8,117 nt of DNA from Pseudomonadota bacterium (GTDB lineage Bacteria; Pseudomonadota; Alphaproteobacteria; Rhodobacterales; Rhodobacteraceae), in NCBI GenBank assembly GCA_027592105.1, contig JAQCLA010000109.1:1-8117 (forward strand), written 5' to 3'. Positions within the stretch are counted from its first letter, which is position 1, and the number at the start of each line of letters is the position of its first letter. Below, one piece after another: positions 1 through 6,561 of this stretch. The notes below the pieces were generated by a model. The model did not search any database. It worked only from the letters and a program-made list of their open reading frames with translations, and was not told the DNA's origin. A program made the position numbers and the translations under genes.

Positions 1-64
1 CCATGTGACGGACATGCCCGAAGATTATGCTGCGTTGGGCGTGCCAGCCCCCGTGGCCAACTAG
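1..64 (+). CDS. ctaG: CtaG/Cox11 cytochrome c oxidase assembly protein, C-terminal end (partial)
   Basis: Only the last 20 codons are present, read from base 2 and ending with TAG at 62-64. The tail reads HVTDMPEDYAALGVPAPVAN. It resembles the end of alphaproteobacterial Cox11/CtaG, where the last beta strand (YTFYE-type) is followed by a short segment around LPE..AAL and a loose tail. Cox11 is a membrane-anchored periplasmic protein that delivers copper to the CuB site of subunit I of aa3-type oxidase. The next gene, coxC, starts 29 bases later on the same strand, which is the usual order ctaG-coxIII and is a large part of the reason for the call. The fragment is too short to check the copper-binding cysteines. 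Confidence 0.72.
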   Translation, partial: HVTDMPEDYAALGVPAPVAN

Positions 65-93
65 AGAACACCCCCGGACCGAGGACGACACCC

Positions 94-912
94 ATGGCCC
101 ATACCAAGAACCACGACTACCACATCATCAACCCCTCGATCTGGCCTTTCATGGCGGCTGCAGCGGCGTTTGCCATGCTGTTTGGCGCTGTGAACTGGAT
201 GCATGACGGCGCGCCTTGGCTGTTCCTGATGGGCTTTATCGCCACGCTTTATGTCATGTTCGGCTGGTGGGCCGATGTGGTGGCCGAAAGCCATTCGGGC
301 GATCATACGCCGGTTGTGCGGATCGGGCTGCGCTACGGGTTCATCATGTTCATCACGTCCGAGATCATGTTCTTCGCGGCATGGTTCTGGGCGTTTTTCA
401 AGCATGCCATCTACCCGATGAACAGCTATGAGGCCTCGAGCTATATTCCGCCCGAAATCTACGCGGTCGACCCTTTCCATCTGCCGCTGATCAATACGCT
501 TGTCTTGCTCTTGTCGGGCTGTGCGGTGACATGGTCGCACCACGCGCTGGTGCATGGTGGGCAGCGCAAGGATGTGGCCAACGGTCTGATCTTGGGCGTC
601 GTTTTGGGCGTGATCTTCACCGGGCTGCAGGCGTTTGAGTATTACGAGCTGATCGCGCATAACGGTTGGAGCTTTGGCGGCGACAGGTTCTTCGCGACAT
701 TCTTCCTTGCGACGGGCTTTCACGGGTTACACGTGGTCATCGGCACGATCTTCTTGTTCGTGTGCTGGCTGCGCGTGCTGAAGGGCCATTTCACCGCCGA
801 GCGGCACATCGGTTTCGAGGCGGCGGCCTGGTACTGGCACTTCGTGGATGTGGTCTGGCTCTTCCTTTTCTTCGCCGTCTATATCTGGGGACAAGCTGTC
901 GTCCTTGGCTGA
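94..912 (+). CDS. coxC: Cytochrome c oxidase subunit III (aa3-type)
   Basis: This encodes subunit III of the heme-copper cytochrome c oxidase, an inner-membrane protein that supports proton uptake and stability of the catalytic subunit I. The 272-residue product has the usual bacterial/mitochondrial length and start (MAHTKNHDYHIINPSIWPF). I see seven hydrophobic segments, at roughly 17-37, 42-62, 82-104, 129-149, 163-183, 201-223 and 244-266. Family hallmarks include EIMFFAAWFWAFF at 90-102, whose Glu90 matches the carboxylate known from DCCD labelling in mitochondrial subunit III. Others are the TWSHHALV segment (146-153), GFHGLHVVIG (208-217) and the C-terminal WYWHFVDVVWLFLF. The ATG at 94 has a clear Shine-Dalgarno sequence, GAGGA at 81-85. 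It follows ctaG closely and is probably cotranscribed with it. A strong hairpin terminator lies before surf1, so this may be the last gene of the ctaG-coxC transcript. Confidence 0.97.
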   Translation: MAHTKNHDYHIINPSIWPFMAAAAAFAMLFGAVNWMHDGAPWLFLMGFIATLYVMFGWWADVVAESHSGDHTPVVRIGLRYGFIMFITSEIMFFAAWFWAFFKHAIYPMNSYEASSYIPPEIYAVDPFHLPLINTLVLLLSGCAVTWSHHALVHGGQRKDVANGLILGVVLGVIFTGLQAFEYYELIAHNGWSFGGDRFFATFFLATGFHGLHVVIGTIFLFVCWLRVLKGHFTAERHIGFEAAAWYWHFVDVVWLFLFFAVYIWGQAVVLG

Positions 913-920
913 GCTTGACA

Positions 921-975
921 GGCAGCAGGGGGGCGCTGCCCCCCGCCACCCGGTCCCCGGGTGCCTCCCCCCGGG
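921..975. repeat. GC-rich double hairpin in the coxC-surf1 spacer, probably a dispersed intergenic repeat
   Basis: Two perfect hairpins sit side by side just after coxC. The first pairs GGGGGGC (928-934) with GCCCCCC (938-944) over a 3-base loop. The second pairs CACCCGG (947-953) with CCGGGTG (957-963) over a 3-base loop. GGCAGC (921-926) can alternatively pair with GCTGCC (935-940), which would exclude the first hairpin. The right flank, a C6 run, GGG, then ATATTTGTGAAACGAAGA (976-993), resembles GC-rich intergenic repeats that I recall as common in Rhodobacterales genomes. There is only one copy here, so the repeat status rests on memory rather than on this window. It may protect or end the coxC mRNA. 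No T tract follows directly. Confidence 0.55.
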
Positions 976-1028
976 ATATTTGTGAAACGAAGAGGCGGGC
1001 AGATGCGCGTGAACCTTATTGGACGTTG

Positions 1029-1056
1029 AAGGGCCTGCCGTCGGGGTGGGCCTTTT
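1029..1056 (+). terminator. Intrinsic terminator between coxC and surf1
   Basis: AAGGGCC (1029-1035) pairs with GGCCTTT (1049-1055). This gives seven continuous pairs, one of them a G-U wobble (1031 with 1053), with a 13-base loop. The right arm runs into TTTT at 1053-1056. This is the shape of a rho-independent terminator for transcripts coming from coxC. It ends only 17 bases before the surf1 start and just ahead of its ribosome binding site. surf1 therefore depends either on read-through or on a promoter I cannot identify. Confidence 0.6.
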
Positions 1057-1072
1057 GCTTGGGAGAGCGGTG

Positions 1073-1747
1073 ATGGGACGGGTGATCGGGGTTTTGGTGC
1101 TGGGTCTGGGCGGGGTGGCGATCTTGCTGACGCTGGGCATTTGGCAGATGCAGCGCCTAGCTTGGAAAGAGGCGATCTTGGCCGAGATCACGGCGCGCAT
1201 CGCAGCCGCGCCTGTTGCCTTGCCCGCCGCACCCGACTCGGAGGTTGATCGCTATCTGCCCGTGGCACTTGATGGCCGGTTCGATCCAGCATTCGTGCGC
1301 GTTTTGGTGAGCCAAAAGGGGATCGGCGCGGGCTATCGGATCATCGCGGCCCTTGAGACAGCTGCGGGGCGGCGTGTGCTGGTCGATCGTGGTGTCATCC
1401 CCGTGGCCGCCACCATGCCCGCGGCCACCGCCGATGATCTGCGCGTGATCGGCAATCTGCATTGGCCCGATGAGCGTGATGGTTTCACGCCAGAGAATGA
1501 TCTGGCGGACAATCTGTGGTTTGCCCGCGATGTGACGGCTTTGGCCGCCCATCTTGGGGCTGAGCCCGTTTTGGTCATCGCGCGCGAGATCACCCCACCC
1601 GAGGCCGCGATTACGCCTTTGCCGGTGGGGATCGGCAATATCCCGAATGATCATCTGAGCTATGCGATCACATGGTTTTCGCTCGCGATCGTCTGGTTGG
1701 GGATGACACTGTTTCTGCTCTGGCGTATCAGGCGTGGACTTGGATGA
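1073..1747 (+). CDS. surf1: SURF1 family cytochrome oxidase assembly protein
   Basis: SURF1 (Shy1) proteins are inner-membrane factors that help insert heme a during assembly of subunit I of cytochrome c oxidase. The 224-residue product has the family layout: an N-terminal membrane helix (about 4-23) ending in the conserved WQMQRLAWKEAIL segment (24-36), a periplasmic domain with GAGYRII and GRRVLVDRGVIP (99-110), then NDHLSYAITWFSLA (192-205) leading into a second helix (about 199-217) with a basic end. Most SURF1 proteins have RGW where this one has RGV. I chose ATG 1073, with GGGAG at 1061-1065. An in-frame GTG lies directly before it at 1070, and an in-frame TTG at 1019 would run through the terminator hairpin and is unlikely. 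The position next to ctaG-coxC supports the role. Confidence 0.93.
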   Translation: MGRVIGVLVLGLGGVAILLTLGIWQMQRLAWKEAILAEITARIAAAPVALPAAPDSEVDRYLPVALDGRFDPAFVRVLVSQKGIGAGYRIIAALETAAGRRVLVDRGVIPVAATMPAATADDLRVIGNLHWPDERDGFTPENDLADNLWFARDVTALAAHLGAEPVLVIAREITPPEAAITPLPVGIGNIPNDHLSYAITWFSLAIVWLGMTLFLLWRIRRGLG

Positions 1748-1761
1748 GGACGACGGCGGCG

Positions 1762-3147
1762 ATGCGCTACATCTCGACCCGGGGTCAGGCCCCTGAACTC
1801 CGCTTTGAAGAGACCATGCTGACGGGGCTGGCCCGCGATGGGGGGCTTTACGTTCCCGCGACGCTGCCGCGTTTTTCGCCGGCTGAGATCGCGGCAATGG
1901 CGGGTCTATCCTATGAGGATGTGGCCTTTCGCGTCATGCGCCCCTTTATCGGCGACAGTTTCACCGATCAGGAGTTCGGCGACATCATCGCGCGCGCCTA
2001 TGCGGGCTTTGGGCATGCCGCGCGCGCGCCGCTGAAGCAGTTGCAGGACAATCATTTCCTTTTGGAGCTGTTTCACGGGCCGACGCTGGCCTTCAAGGAT
2101 TTCGCGATGCAGCTGATCGGCCAGCTGTTTCAGGCGGCCCTTGCGCGTTCGGGCAAACGCGTGACCATCGTGGGTGCGACCAGTGGCGACACGGGCTCGG
2201 CCGCGATGGAGGCGTTTCGCGGGCTCGAGAATGTCGATGTCTTTATCCTTTATCCGCACGGGCGCGTGTCGGATGTGCAGCGCCGCCAGATGACCACGGT
2301 GTCCGAGGCCAATGCCCATGCGCTGGCGATCACCGGCACCTTTGACGATGCGCAGGCGCGGCTGAAGGACATGTTCAATGATTTCACCTTCCGTGACGAG
2401 GTGCGGCTGGCGGGTGTGAACTCGATCAATTTCGCCCGCGTGCTGGCGCAGGTGGTCTATTACTTCACCGCGGCCGTCAGCCTTGGCGCGCCGCATCGCA
2501 AGGTGAGCTTCACCGTGCCGACGGGAAATTTCGGCGATGTCTTTGCCGGTTATCTGGCCAAGAAGATGGGCCTTCCCATTGAACGGCTGGTGGTCGCGAC
2601 CAACCAGAACGATATTTTGCACCGCGCGCTGTCGTCAGGCGAATATGCCACCCATGGTGTGACGCCGACGATCAGCCCCTCGATGGATATTCAGGTCAGC
2701 TCCAACTTCGAGCGCGCGCTGTTTGACGCCTATGGCCGCGATGGCGCGGCTGTGGCGCGGTTGATGGATGAATTGAAGCAAGGTGGTTTCCACATCAGCC
2801 AAGGCGCGCTCGAGGCGTTGCGCGGCGATTTTGCATCGGGGCGCGCAGCCGAGGATCAGACCGCCGCGATGATCGCGCGCGCGCGCGCAGAGATGGGGGA
2901 GCTGTTGTGTCCCCATTCCGCCGTGGGCGTGCATGTGGCGCAAGATTTCTTGGGCGCGACGCCAATGGTAACGCTGGCCACCGCCCATCCCGCGAAATTC
3001 CCCGATGCGGTCGAGGCCGCGACTGGCATCCGCCCCCCATTGCCCCCGCGCATGGCCGATTTGTTCGACAGACCCGAGCGGATGACGCGCGTGGAAAATG
3101 ATCTGACCGCGATTGAAACCCTGATCCGCGAGGCATTGGCCAATTGA
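1762..3147 (+). CDS. thrC: Threonine synthase
   Basis: This is the PLP enzyme that converts O-phospho-L-homoserine to L-threonine and phosphate, the last step of threonine synthesis in the cytoplasm. The 461-residue product belongs to the longer ThrC class seen in Proteobacteria and yeast. It starts with MRYISTRG and GLARDGGLYVP (22-32). The PLP Schiff-base lysine is Lys112 in GPTLAFKDFAMQ. GATSGDTGSA (138-147) and PTGNFGD (253-259) form the substrate and PLP-phosphate contacts. NSINFARVLAQ (220-230) is also typical. I prefer ATG 1762, preceded by GAGGA at 1746-1750, because homologues begin at this MxYISTRG motif. An in-frame ATG at 1744 overlaps the surf1 stop as ATGA and would add six residues. 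Its stop is overlapped by the next gene, so translation of the two is probably coupled. Confidence 0.96.
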   Translation: MRYISTRGQAPELRFEETMLTGLARDGGLYVPATLPRFSPAEIAAMAGLSYEDVAFRVMRPFIGDSFTDQEFGDIIARAYAGFGHAARAPLKQLQDNHFLLELFHGPTLAFKDFAMQLIGQLFQAALARSGKRVTIVGATSGDTGSAAMEAFRGLENVDVFILYPHGRVSDVQRRQMTTVSEANAHALAITGTFDDAQARLKDMFNDFTFRDEVRLAGVNSINFARVLAQVVYYFTAAVSLGAPHRKVSFTVPTGNFGDVFAGYLAKKMGLPIERLVVATNQNDILHRALSSGEYATHGVTPTISPSMDIQVSSNFERALFDAYGRDGAAVARLMDELKQGGFHISQGALEALRGDFASGRAAEDQTAAMIARARAEMGELLCPHSAVGVHVAQDFLGATPMVTLATAHPAKFPDAVEAATGIRPPLPPRMADLFDRPERMTRVENDLTAIETLIREALAN

Positions 3148-4406
3148 GCGTTGAGCTTCACACACTTTCGAACGGGCTGCGTATCGTCACCGAACATATG
3201 CCGGGGCTGGAATCGGCGGCACTTGGCCTTTGGGTCTCGGCGGGTGGGCGGCATGAGGCGGCCGATCAAAACGGGATCGCCCATTTCCTTGAACATATGG
3301 CGTTCAAGGGCACCACGCGGCGCACCGCATTGCAGATTGCTGAAGAGATCGAGGATGTGGGTGGCTATATCAACGCCTACACAAGCCGCGAGGTCACGGC
3401 CTATTACGCGCGGGTGCTGAAGGATGACGTTCCCTTGGCGCTCGATCTGATCGCCGATATCGTGCTGAATCCGATCTTTGATCCGCGCGAGATCGAGGTG
3501 GAGCGCGGCGTGATCTTGCAAGAGATCGGGCAGGCCGCTGATACGCCCGACGACATCATCTTTGATTGGCTGCAAGAGGTGTCATACCCCGGCCAAGCCT
3601 TGGGGCGCACCATTCTGGGCCCTGCGGAACGTGTGCGCGCCTTTGGGCGGGCCGATTTCGACCGCTTTGTCGCCAGCCATTATGGACCCGGACAGTTGAT
3701 CTTGTCGGCGGCGGGCGCCGTCGATCACGACCAGATCGTGCGGCTGGCCGAGGCGGCATTCGGTCATTTGCGGCCCGGTCCGATGAGCGCGCCCGAAGCG
3801 GCCCGTTTCGCAGGCGGTGAGCGCCACGAGGTCAAGGCGCTGGAGCAGGCGCATTTCACCCTTGCGCTTGAGGCGCCGGGCTATCGCTCGGACGATATTC
3901 ATACCGCCCAGATCTATGCCAGCGCCTTGGGCGGCGGCATGTCTTCGCGGCTGTTTCAGGAAATTCGCGAAAAACGCGGGCTTTGCTACACGATCTATGC
4001 GTCGGTCGGTGCCTATGACGACACCGGCATGCTGACGATCTATGCCGGCACCTCGGGCGAGGAGCTGCCGGAGTTGGTTGGGCTGACGCTGGATGAGTTG
4101 AAGCGCTCGGCCGAGGATATGACGGAAGCGGAACTTGCACGCGCGCGTGCGCAGATGAAGGCGGGTCTGTTGATGGGGCTGGAAAGCCCCTCTGCCCGGG
4201 CCGAACGCCTCGCGCGGCTGGTGGCGGTGTGGAACCGGGTGCCGCCCTTGGAGGAAACCGTGGCCCAGATCGAGGCGGTGACGCTTGCGGGCTTGCGTGA
4301 TCATGCGGTGGGGCTTGTCACTTCGGGGCAGGCCGCGATGGCGCTTTACGGCCCTGTCGCGGGTGCGCCGCGGCTTGACGAGGTCACGACGCGGCTTGTC
4401 GCCTGA
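3144..4406 (+). CDS. M16 family zinc metallopeptidase (mitochondrial processing peptidase-like)
   Basis: This is a single-chain M16B peptidase of 420 residues, the usual length for bacterial relatives of the processing peptidase beta subunit. The inverted zinc motif HFLEH is at 47-51, within HFLEHMAFKGT. The distal glutamates fall at Glu120 and Glu127 in EVERGVILQEI, exactly 69 and 76 residues after His51, as in the processing peptidase, so the active site looks complete. The second half has the conserved GGGMSSRLFQEIREKRGLCY region with its Arg and Tyr residues. The start is TTG at 3144, overlapping the thrC stop by four bases (TTGA), with GAGG at 3130-3133. The first in-frame ATG would remove 18 residues of the conserved N-terminal strand. 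No signal peptide is visible, so it is probably cytoplasmic. The substrate is unknown; peptide turnover is likely. Confidence 0.93.
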   Translation: MSVELHTLSNGLRIVTEHMPGLESAALGLWVSAGGRHEAADQNGIAHFLEHMAFKGTTRRTALQIAEEIEDVGGYINAYTSREVTAYYARVLKDDVPLALDLIADIVLNPIFDPREIEVERGVILQEIGQAADTPDDIIFDWLQEVSYPGQALGRTILGPAERVRAFGRADFDRFVASHYGPGQLILSAAGAVDHDQIVRLAEAAFGHLRPGPMSAPEAARFAGGERHEVKALEQAHFTLALEAPGYRSDDIHTAQIYASALGGGMSSRLFQEIREKRGLCYTIYASVGAYDDTGMLTIYAGTSGEELPELVGLTLDELKRSAEDMTEAELARARAQMKAGLLMGLESPSARAERLARLVAVWNRVPPLEETVAQIEAVTLAGLRDHAVGLVTSGQAAMALYGPVAGAPRLDEVTTRLVA

Positions 4407-4990
4407 TGCTTTTGCGTAAGCGGCAGATCAAGCTGGAAACCGAACGGCTGACGCTGCGTCTGCCGCGCCATGCCGATTTCCGGGCTTGGACGGCGCTACG
4501 CGCAGCCTCGGCCGATTTTCTGAAGCCGTGGGAGCCGAGCTGGGCCAATGACCATCTGAGCCGCAAGAGCTTTACCGGGCGGGTCTATTGGGCGCAGCGC
4601 GCGCTGAACGAGGGCAGCGCCGTGCCGCTGTTCATCTTTCGGCGGGCGGATGACACGTTGCTGGGTGCGATCACGCTCGACAATATCCGTCGCGGTCCGG
4701 CGCAGGCGACGACGCTGGGCTATTGGATCGGGGCGGCCCATGCGCGCCAAGGTTACATGCGCGAGGCGATCGAGGTGATGGTGCATTACGCCTTTCGCGG
4801 GCTTGATCTGAGCCGGGTCGAGGCGGCCTGCCTGCCGGAAAACACCGCGTCGCGCGGGGTGCTGGAAAAGACCGGCTTCAAATACGAGGGCGTGGCGCAA
4901 AGTTATCTTCAGATCAACGGGCGCTGGCGCAATCACGTTCTATATGCCCATCTGCGCCATGACCGGCGCGGCCGGACCGAGACTGGTTAA
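4406..4990 (+). CDS. GNAT family N-acetyltransferase, RimJ-like
   Basis: The 194-residue product has the GNAT fold of the RimJ/RimL type, enzymes that move acetyl from acetyl-CoA to protein N-termini or small amines. Visible features are ETERLTLRLPRHADF (11-25), the opening strand common to this subgroup, and DDTLLGAITLDNI (82-94). They also include LGYWIGAAHARQGYMREAI (104-122), which holds the R-Q-G-Y pyrophosphate-binding loop (114-117), and NTASRGVLEKTGFKYEG (146-162), the typical C-terminal acetyl-CoA contact. The start ATG shares one base with the TGA stop of the peptidase gene (TGATG), which implies translational coupling. RimJ acetylates ribosomal protein S5 in E. coli. Whether this protein does so cannot be told from the sequence, so I leave the symbol blank. 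Confidence 0.9.
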   Translation: MLLRKRQIKLETERLTLRLPRHADFRAWTALRAASADFLKPWEPSWANDHLSRKSFTGRVYWAQRALNEGSAVPLFIFRRADDTLLGAITLDNIRRGPAQATTLGYWIGAAHARQGYMREAIEVMVHYAFRGLDLSRVEAACLPENTASRGVLEKTGFKYEGVAQSYLQINGRWRNHVLYAHLRHDRRGRTETG

Positions 4991-5020
4991 GCCCGCCACA
5001 CCAAAAGACGGATAATACCG

Positions 5021-6418
5021 ATGACCGATATCATGACCCGCCTTGCCGCATTGATTGATCCGGCGGCGATCCGCGCAGCCGGGCCATCCTATCTGGAAGA
5101 GCCGCGTGGGCGTTGGCACGGCAAGGCGCTTGGCGTGGCGGCCCCCGGCACGGCGGAAGAGGTCGCCGCGATCTTGCGTCTATGCAGCGAGACGGGCACG
5201 CCGGTCATTCCCTATGGGGGCGGCACGGGGCTGGTGGGCGGTCAATTGGCCGAGGGGGGCACAGCGCCGCTGATCTTGTCGCTTGAGCGCATGCGCGCCA
5301 TTCGCAGCTTTGATGTCGAGGCCGGCACGATGACTGTCGAGGCAGGGGTGATCTTGCAAGAGATCCACACCACCGCCGAGGCGCAGGGCTGGATCTTTCC
5401 GTTGACGCTGGCCAGCCAAGGCTCGGCCCGGTTGGGTGGGCTTTTGGCCACCAATGCGGGCGGGGTGAATGTGCTGCGCTACGGCAATGCGCGCGATCTG
5501 GTGCTGGGGGTCGAGGCGGTTCTGGCCGATGGCACGGTGATCAACACGCTCTCGCCTTTGCGCAAGAACAACATGGGCTATGATTTGCGCCATCTGCTGA
5601 TCGGCTCGGAAGGCACGCTTGGGGTGATCACGGCGGCCTCGCTCAGGCTGTTTCCCAAGCCTGCGCGGCAAGGGGCGGCGATGATGGTGGTGCCATCCCC
5701 CGAGGCGGCGCTGACGCTTTTCAAAATGGCACAGGCGCGCGCAGGTGATGCGCTCTCGGCCTTTGAGTTGATCAGCCAGCAAGGTTTGCTGTTTCTCGAT
5801 GCGATGGGCCCCGAGACGCGCCAACCCTTTGATGCGCGCCCTGATTGGATCTGTCTGATCGATCTGGGCATGGGGGCGGGTGGTGATCCCGAGGCGGCGC
5901 TAGAGGCCCTCTTTGCCGATGCATATGAGGCGGGGCTTGTCAGCGATGGGGTGATTGCGCAATCGGATGGCCAGCGCGCTGAATTCTGGGCGCTGCGCGA
6001 GAATATCCCCGAGGCCAACCGCCGGATCGGCGCGATCTCGTCCCATGATATCTCGGTGCCCGTGGCGCTAGTGCCGCGCTTTATCGCCGAGGCACCCGCG
6101 CGCATCGGCGCTGTAGGAGAGTTTCGGCTGAACTGCTTTGGCCATATGGGCGACGGCAATCTGCACTACAATGTTTTCCCAATGCCCGGGAAAAGCAGCG
6201 CCGATCACGACAATCAGCGCAGTGCGATCAAGCGCGCGGTGCATGATCTGGTGGATGAGCTGGGCGGCTCGGTCTCGGCCGAGCATGGGGTGGGGCGGCT
6301 CAAGGTCGATGATCTGGAGCGCTATGGCGATCCGGGCAAGCTGGTGGCAATGCGCGCAATCAAGGCCGCACTTGACCCCAAGGGCATTTTGAACCCCGGC
6401 GCGGTGTTGCGCGGCTGA
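5021..6418 (+). CDS. FAD-binding oxidoreductase of the GlcD / D-lactate / D-2-hydroxyglutarate dehydrogenase family
   Basis: The 465-residue product is a VAO/PCMH-type flavoprotein that oxidises a D-2-hydroxyacid. The N-terminal FAD_binding_4 domain (about 35-215) carries the FAD pyrophosphate loop PYGGGTGLVGG (64-74), SARLGGLLATNAGG (135-148) and GSEGTLGVIT (195-204). The C-terminal FAD-oxidase domain carries HMGDGNLHYN (375-384) and EHGVGRLK (421-428), whose His375, His382 and Glu421 fit the metal site of D-2-hydroxyglutarate dehydrogenase. Arg326 in ALRENIPEA matches that enzyme's substrate arginine. The threonine and lysine that help bind its second carboxylate appear replaced by Pro330 and Ser341, so the substrate stays open; lactate, glycolate or another hydroxyacid is possible. 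The start at 5021 has only a weak GGA upstream. It lies 30 bases after the acetyltransferase, in the same run of genes. Confidence 0.9.
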   Translation: MTDIMTRLAALIDPAAIRAAGPSYLEEPRGRWHGKALGVAAPGTAEEVAAILRLCSETGTPVIPYGGGTGLVGGQLAEGGTAPLILSLERMRAIRSFDVEAGTMTVEAGVILQEIHTTAEAQGWIFPLTLASQGSARLGGLLATNAGGVNVLRYGNARDLVLGVEAVLADGTVINTLSPLRKNNMGYDLRHLLIGSEGTLGVITAASLRLFPKPARQGAAMMVVPSPEAALTLFKMAQARAGDALSAFELISQQGLLFLDAMGPETRQPFDARPDWICLIDLGMGAGGDPEAALEALFADAYEAGLVSDGVIAQSDGQRAEFWALRENIPEANRRIGAISSHDISVPVALVPRFIAEAPARIGAVGEFRLNCFGHMGDGNLHYNVFPMPGKSSADHDNQRSAIKRAVHDLVDELGGSVSAEHGVGRLKVDDLERYGDPGKLVAMRAIKAALDPKGILNPGAVLRG

Positions 6419-6432
6419 TCTTGCCGCCGCGC
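6409..6432 (+). other. GC hairpin around the stop codon of the flavoprotein gene
   Basis: GCGCGGC (6409-6415) pairs perfectly with GCCGCGC (6426-6432), leaving the TGA stop (6416-6418) in a 10-base loop. No T run follows directly; the T7 tract at 6485-6491 is more than 50 bases away. It could stabilise the mRNA end or help rho-dependent termination, but it is not a standard intrinsic terminator. Confidence 0.3.
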
Positions 6433-6469
6433 TGGGCTTATGGCCGGATCCGCGTTCACATGAGTTGGT

Positions 6470-6496
6470 TTCACAATAGCGATCTTTTTTTGTGAA
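6470..6496. repeat. TTCACAA/TTGTGAA inverted repeat in an AT-rich spacer
   Basis: TTCACAA (6470-6476) and TTGTGAA (6490-6496) are perfect 7-base inverted arms separated by 13 bases, which include most of a T7 run (6485-6491). A further TTCACA lies at 6455-6460. The + strand continues with TTTT at 6497-6500, so the structure could be a weak AT-rich terminator for the upstream gene run. The arms could also be a protein-binding dyad. The surrounding stretch (about 6455-6550) is much richer in A and T than the rest of the window. I do not recognise a known regulator site. Confidence 0.4.
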
Positions 6497-6547
6497 TTTT
6501 ACTCGATTATGGATCAATAATTTCCTTATTAGAACATATCCGCAAAC

Positions 6548-6556
6548 TTATCCACA
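6548..6556 (+). promoter_or_regulatory. Exact DnaA box (TTATCCACA)
   Basis: The nine bases match the high-affinity DnaA consensus TTATNCACA perfectly. The site sits at the right end of the AT-rich spacer, six bases from the 3' end of the aldo/keto reductase gene. I found only one exact box. TGTGAATTT at 6492-6500 is a 7-of-9 match on the opposite strand. No replication gene is nearby, so a role in DnaA titration or local regulation is more likely than an origin. Function is inferred from sequence alone. Confidence 0.45.
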
Positions 6557-6561
6557 GCCCC

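Noticed and set aside
1019..1072. TTG start adding 18 residues to SURF1
   Set aside because: The extension would be translated across the terminator hairpin, has no membrane-protein character, and homologues begin near ATG 1073, which has its own GGGAG site.
1672..1761. Longer thrC start overlapping surf1
   Set aside because: The extra codons lie in the conserved C-terminal helix of SURF1 in another frame; threonine synthases begin at the MxYISTRG motif.
2874..2888. 15-base alternating CG run inside thrC
   Set aside because: It encodes an ordinary Ala-Arg-Ala-Arg stretch in frame. Short CG runs are expected in GC-rich coding DNA, and there is no sign of phase variation.
3582..4304. 240-codon - strand frame opposite the M16 peptidase
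   Set aside because: It is rich in Arg, Gln and His with no domain I recognise, and it is fully opposite a conserved peptidase gene. Treated as a shadow frame.
5180..5824. 214-codon - strand frame opposite the flavoprotein
   Set aside because: Same pattern: an antisense shadow of conserved FAD-binding motifs with no start signal or domain.
6503..6517. FnrL/FNR-like site (TCGAT ... ATCAA)
   Set aside because: The half sites are five bases apart rather than the required four, and the left half has one mismatch, so it does not fit TTGAT-N4-ATCAA.
6455..6561. Chromosomal replication origin
   Set aside because: Only one exact DnaA box is present, with no box cluster and no dnaA, hemE, parAB or other origin-linked gene in the window.
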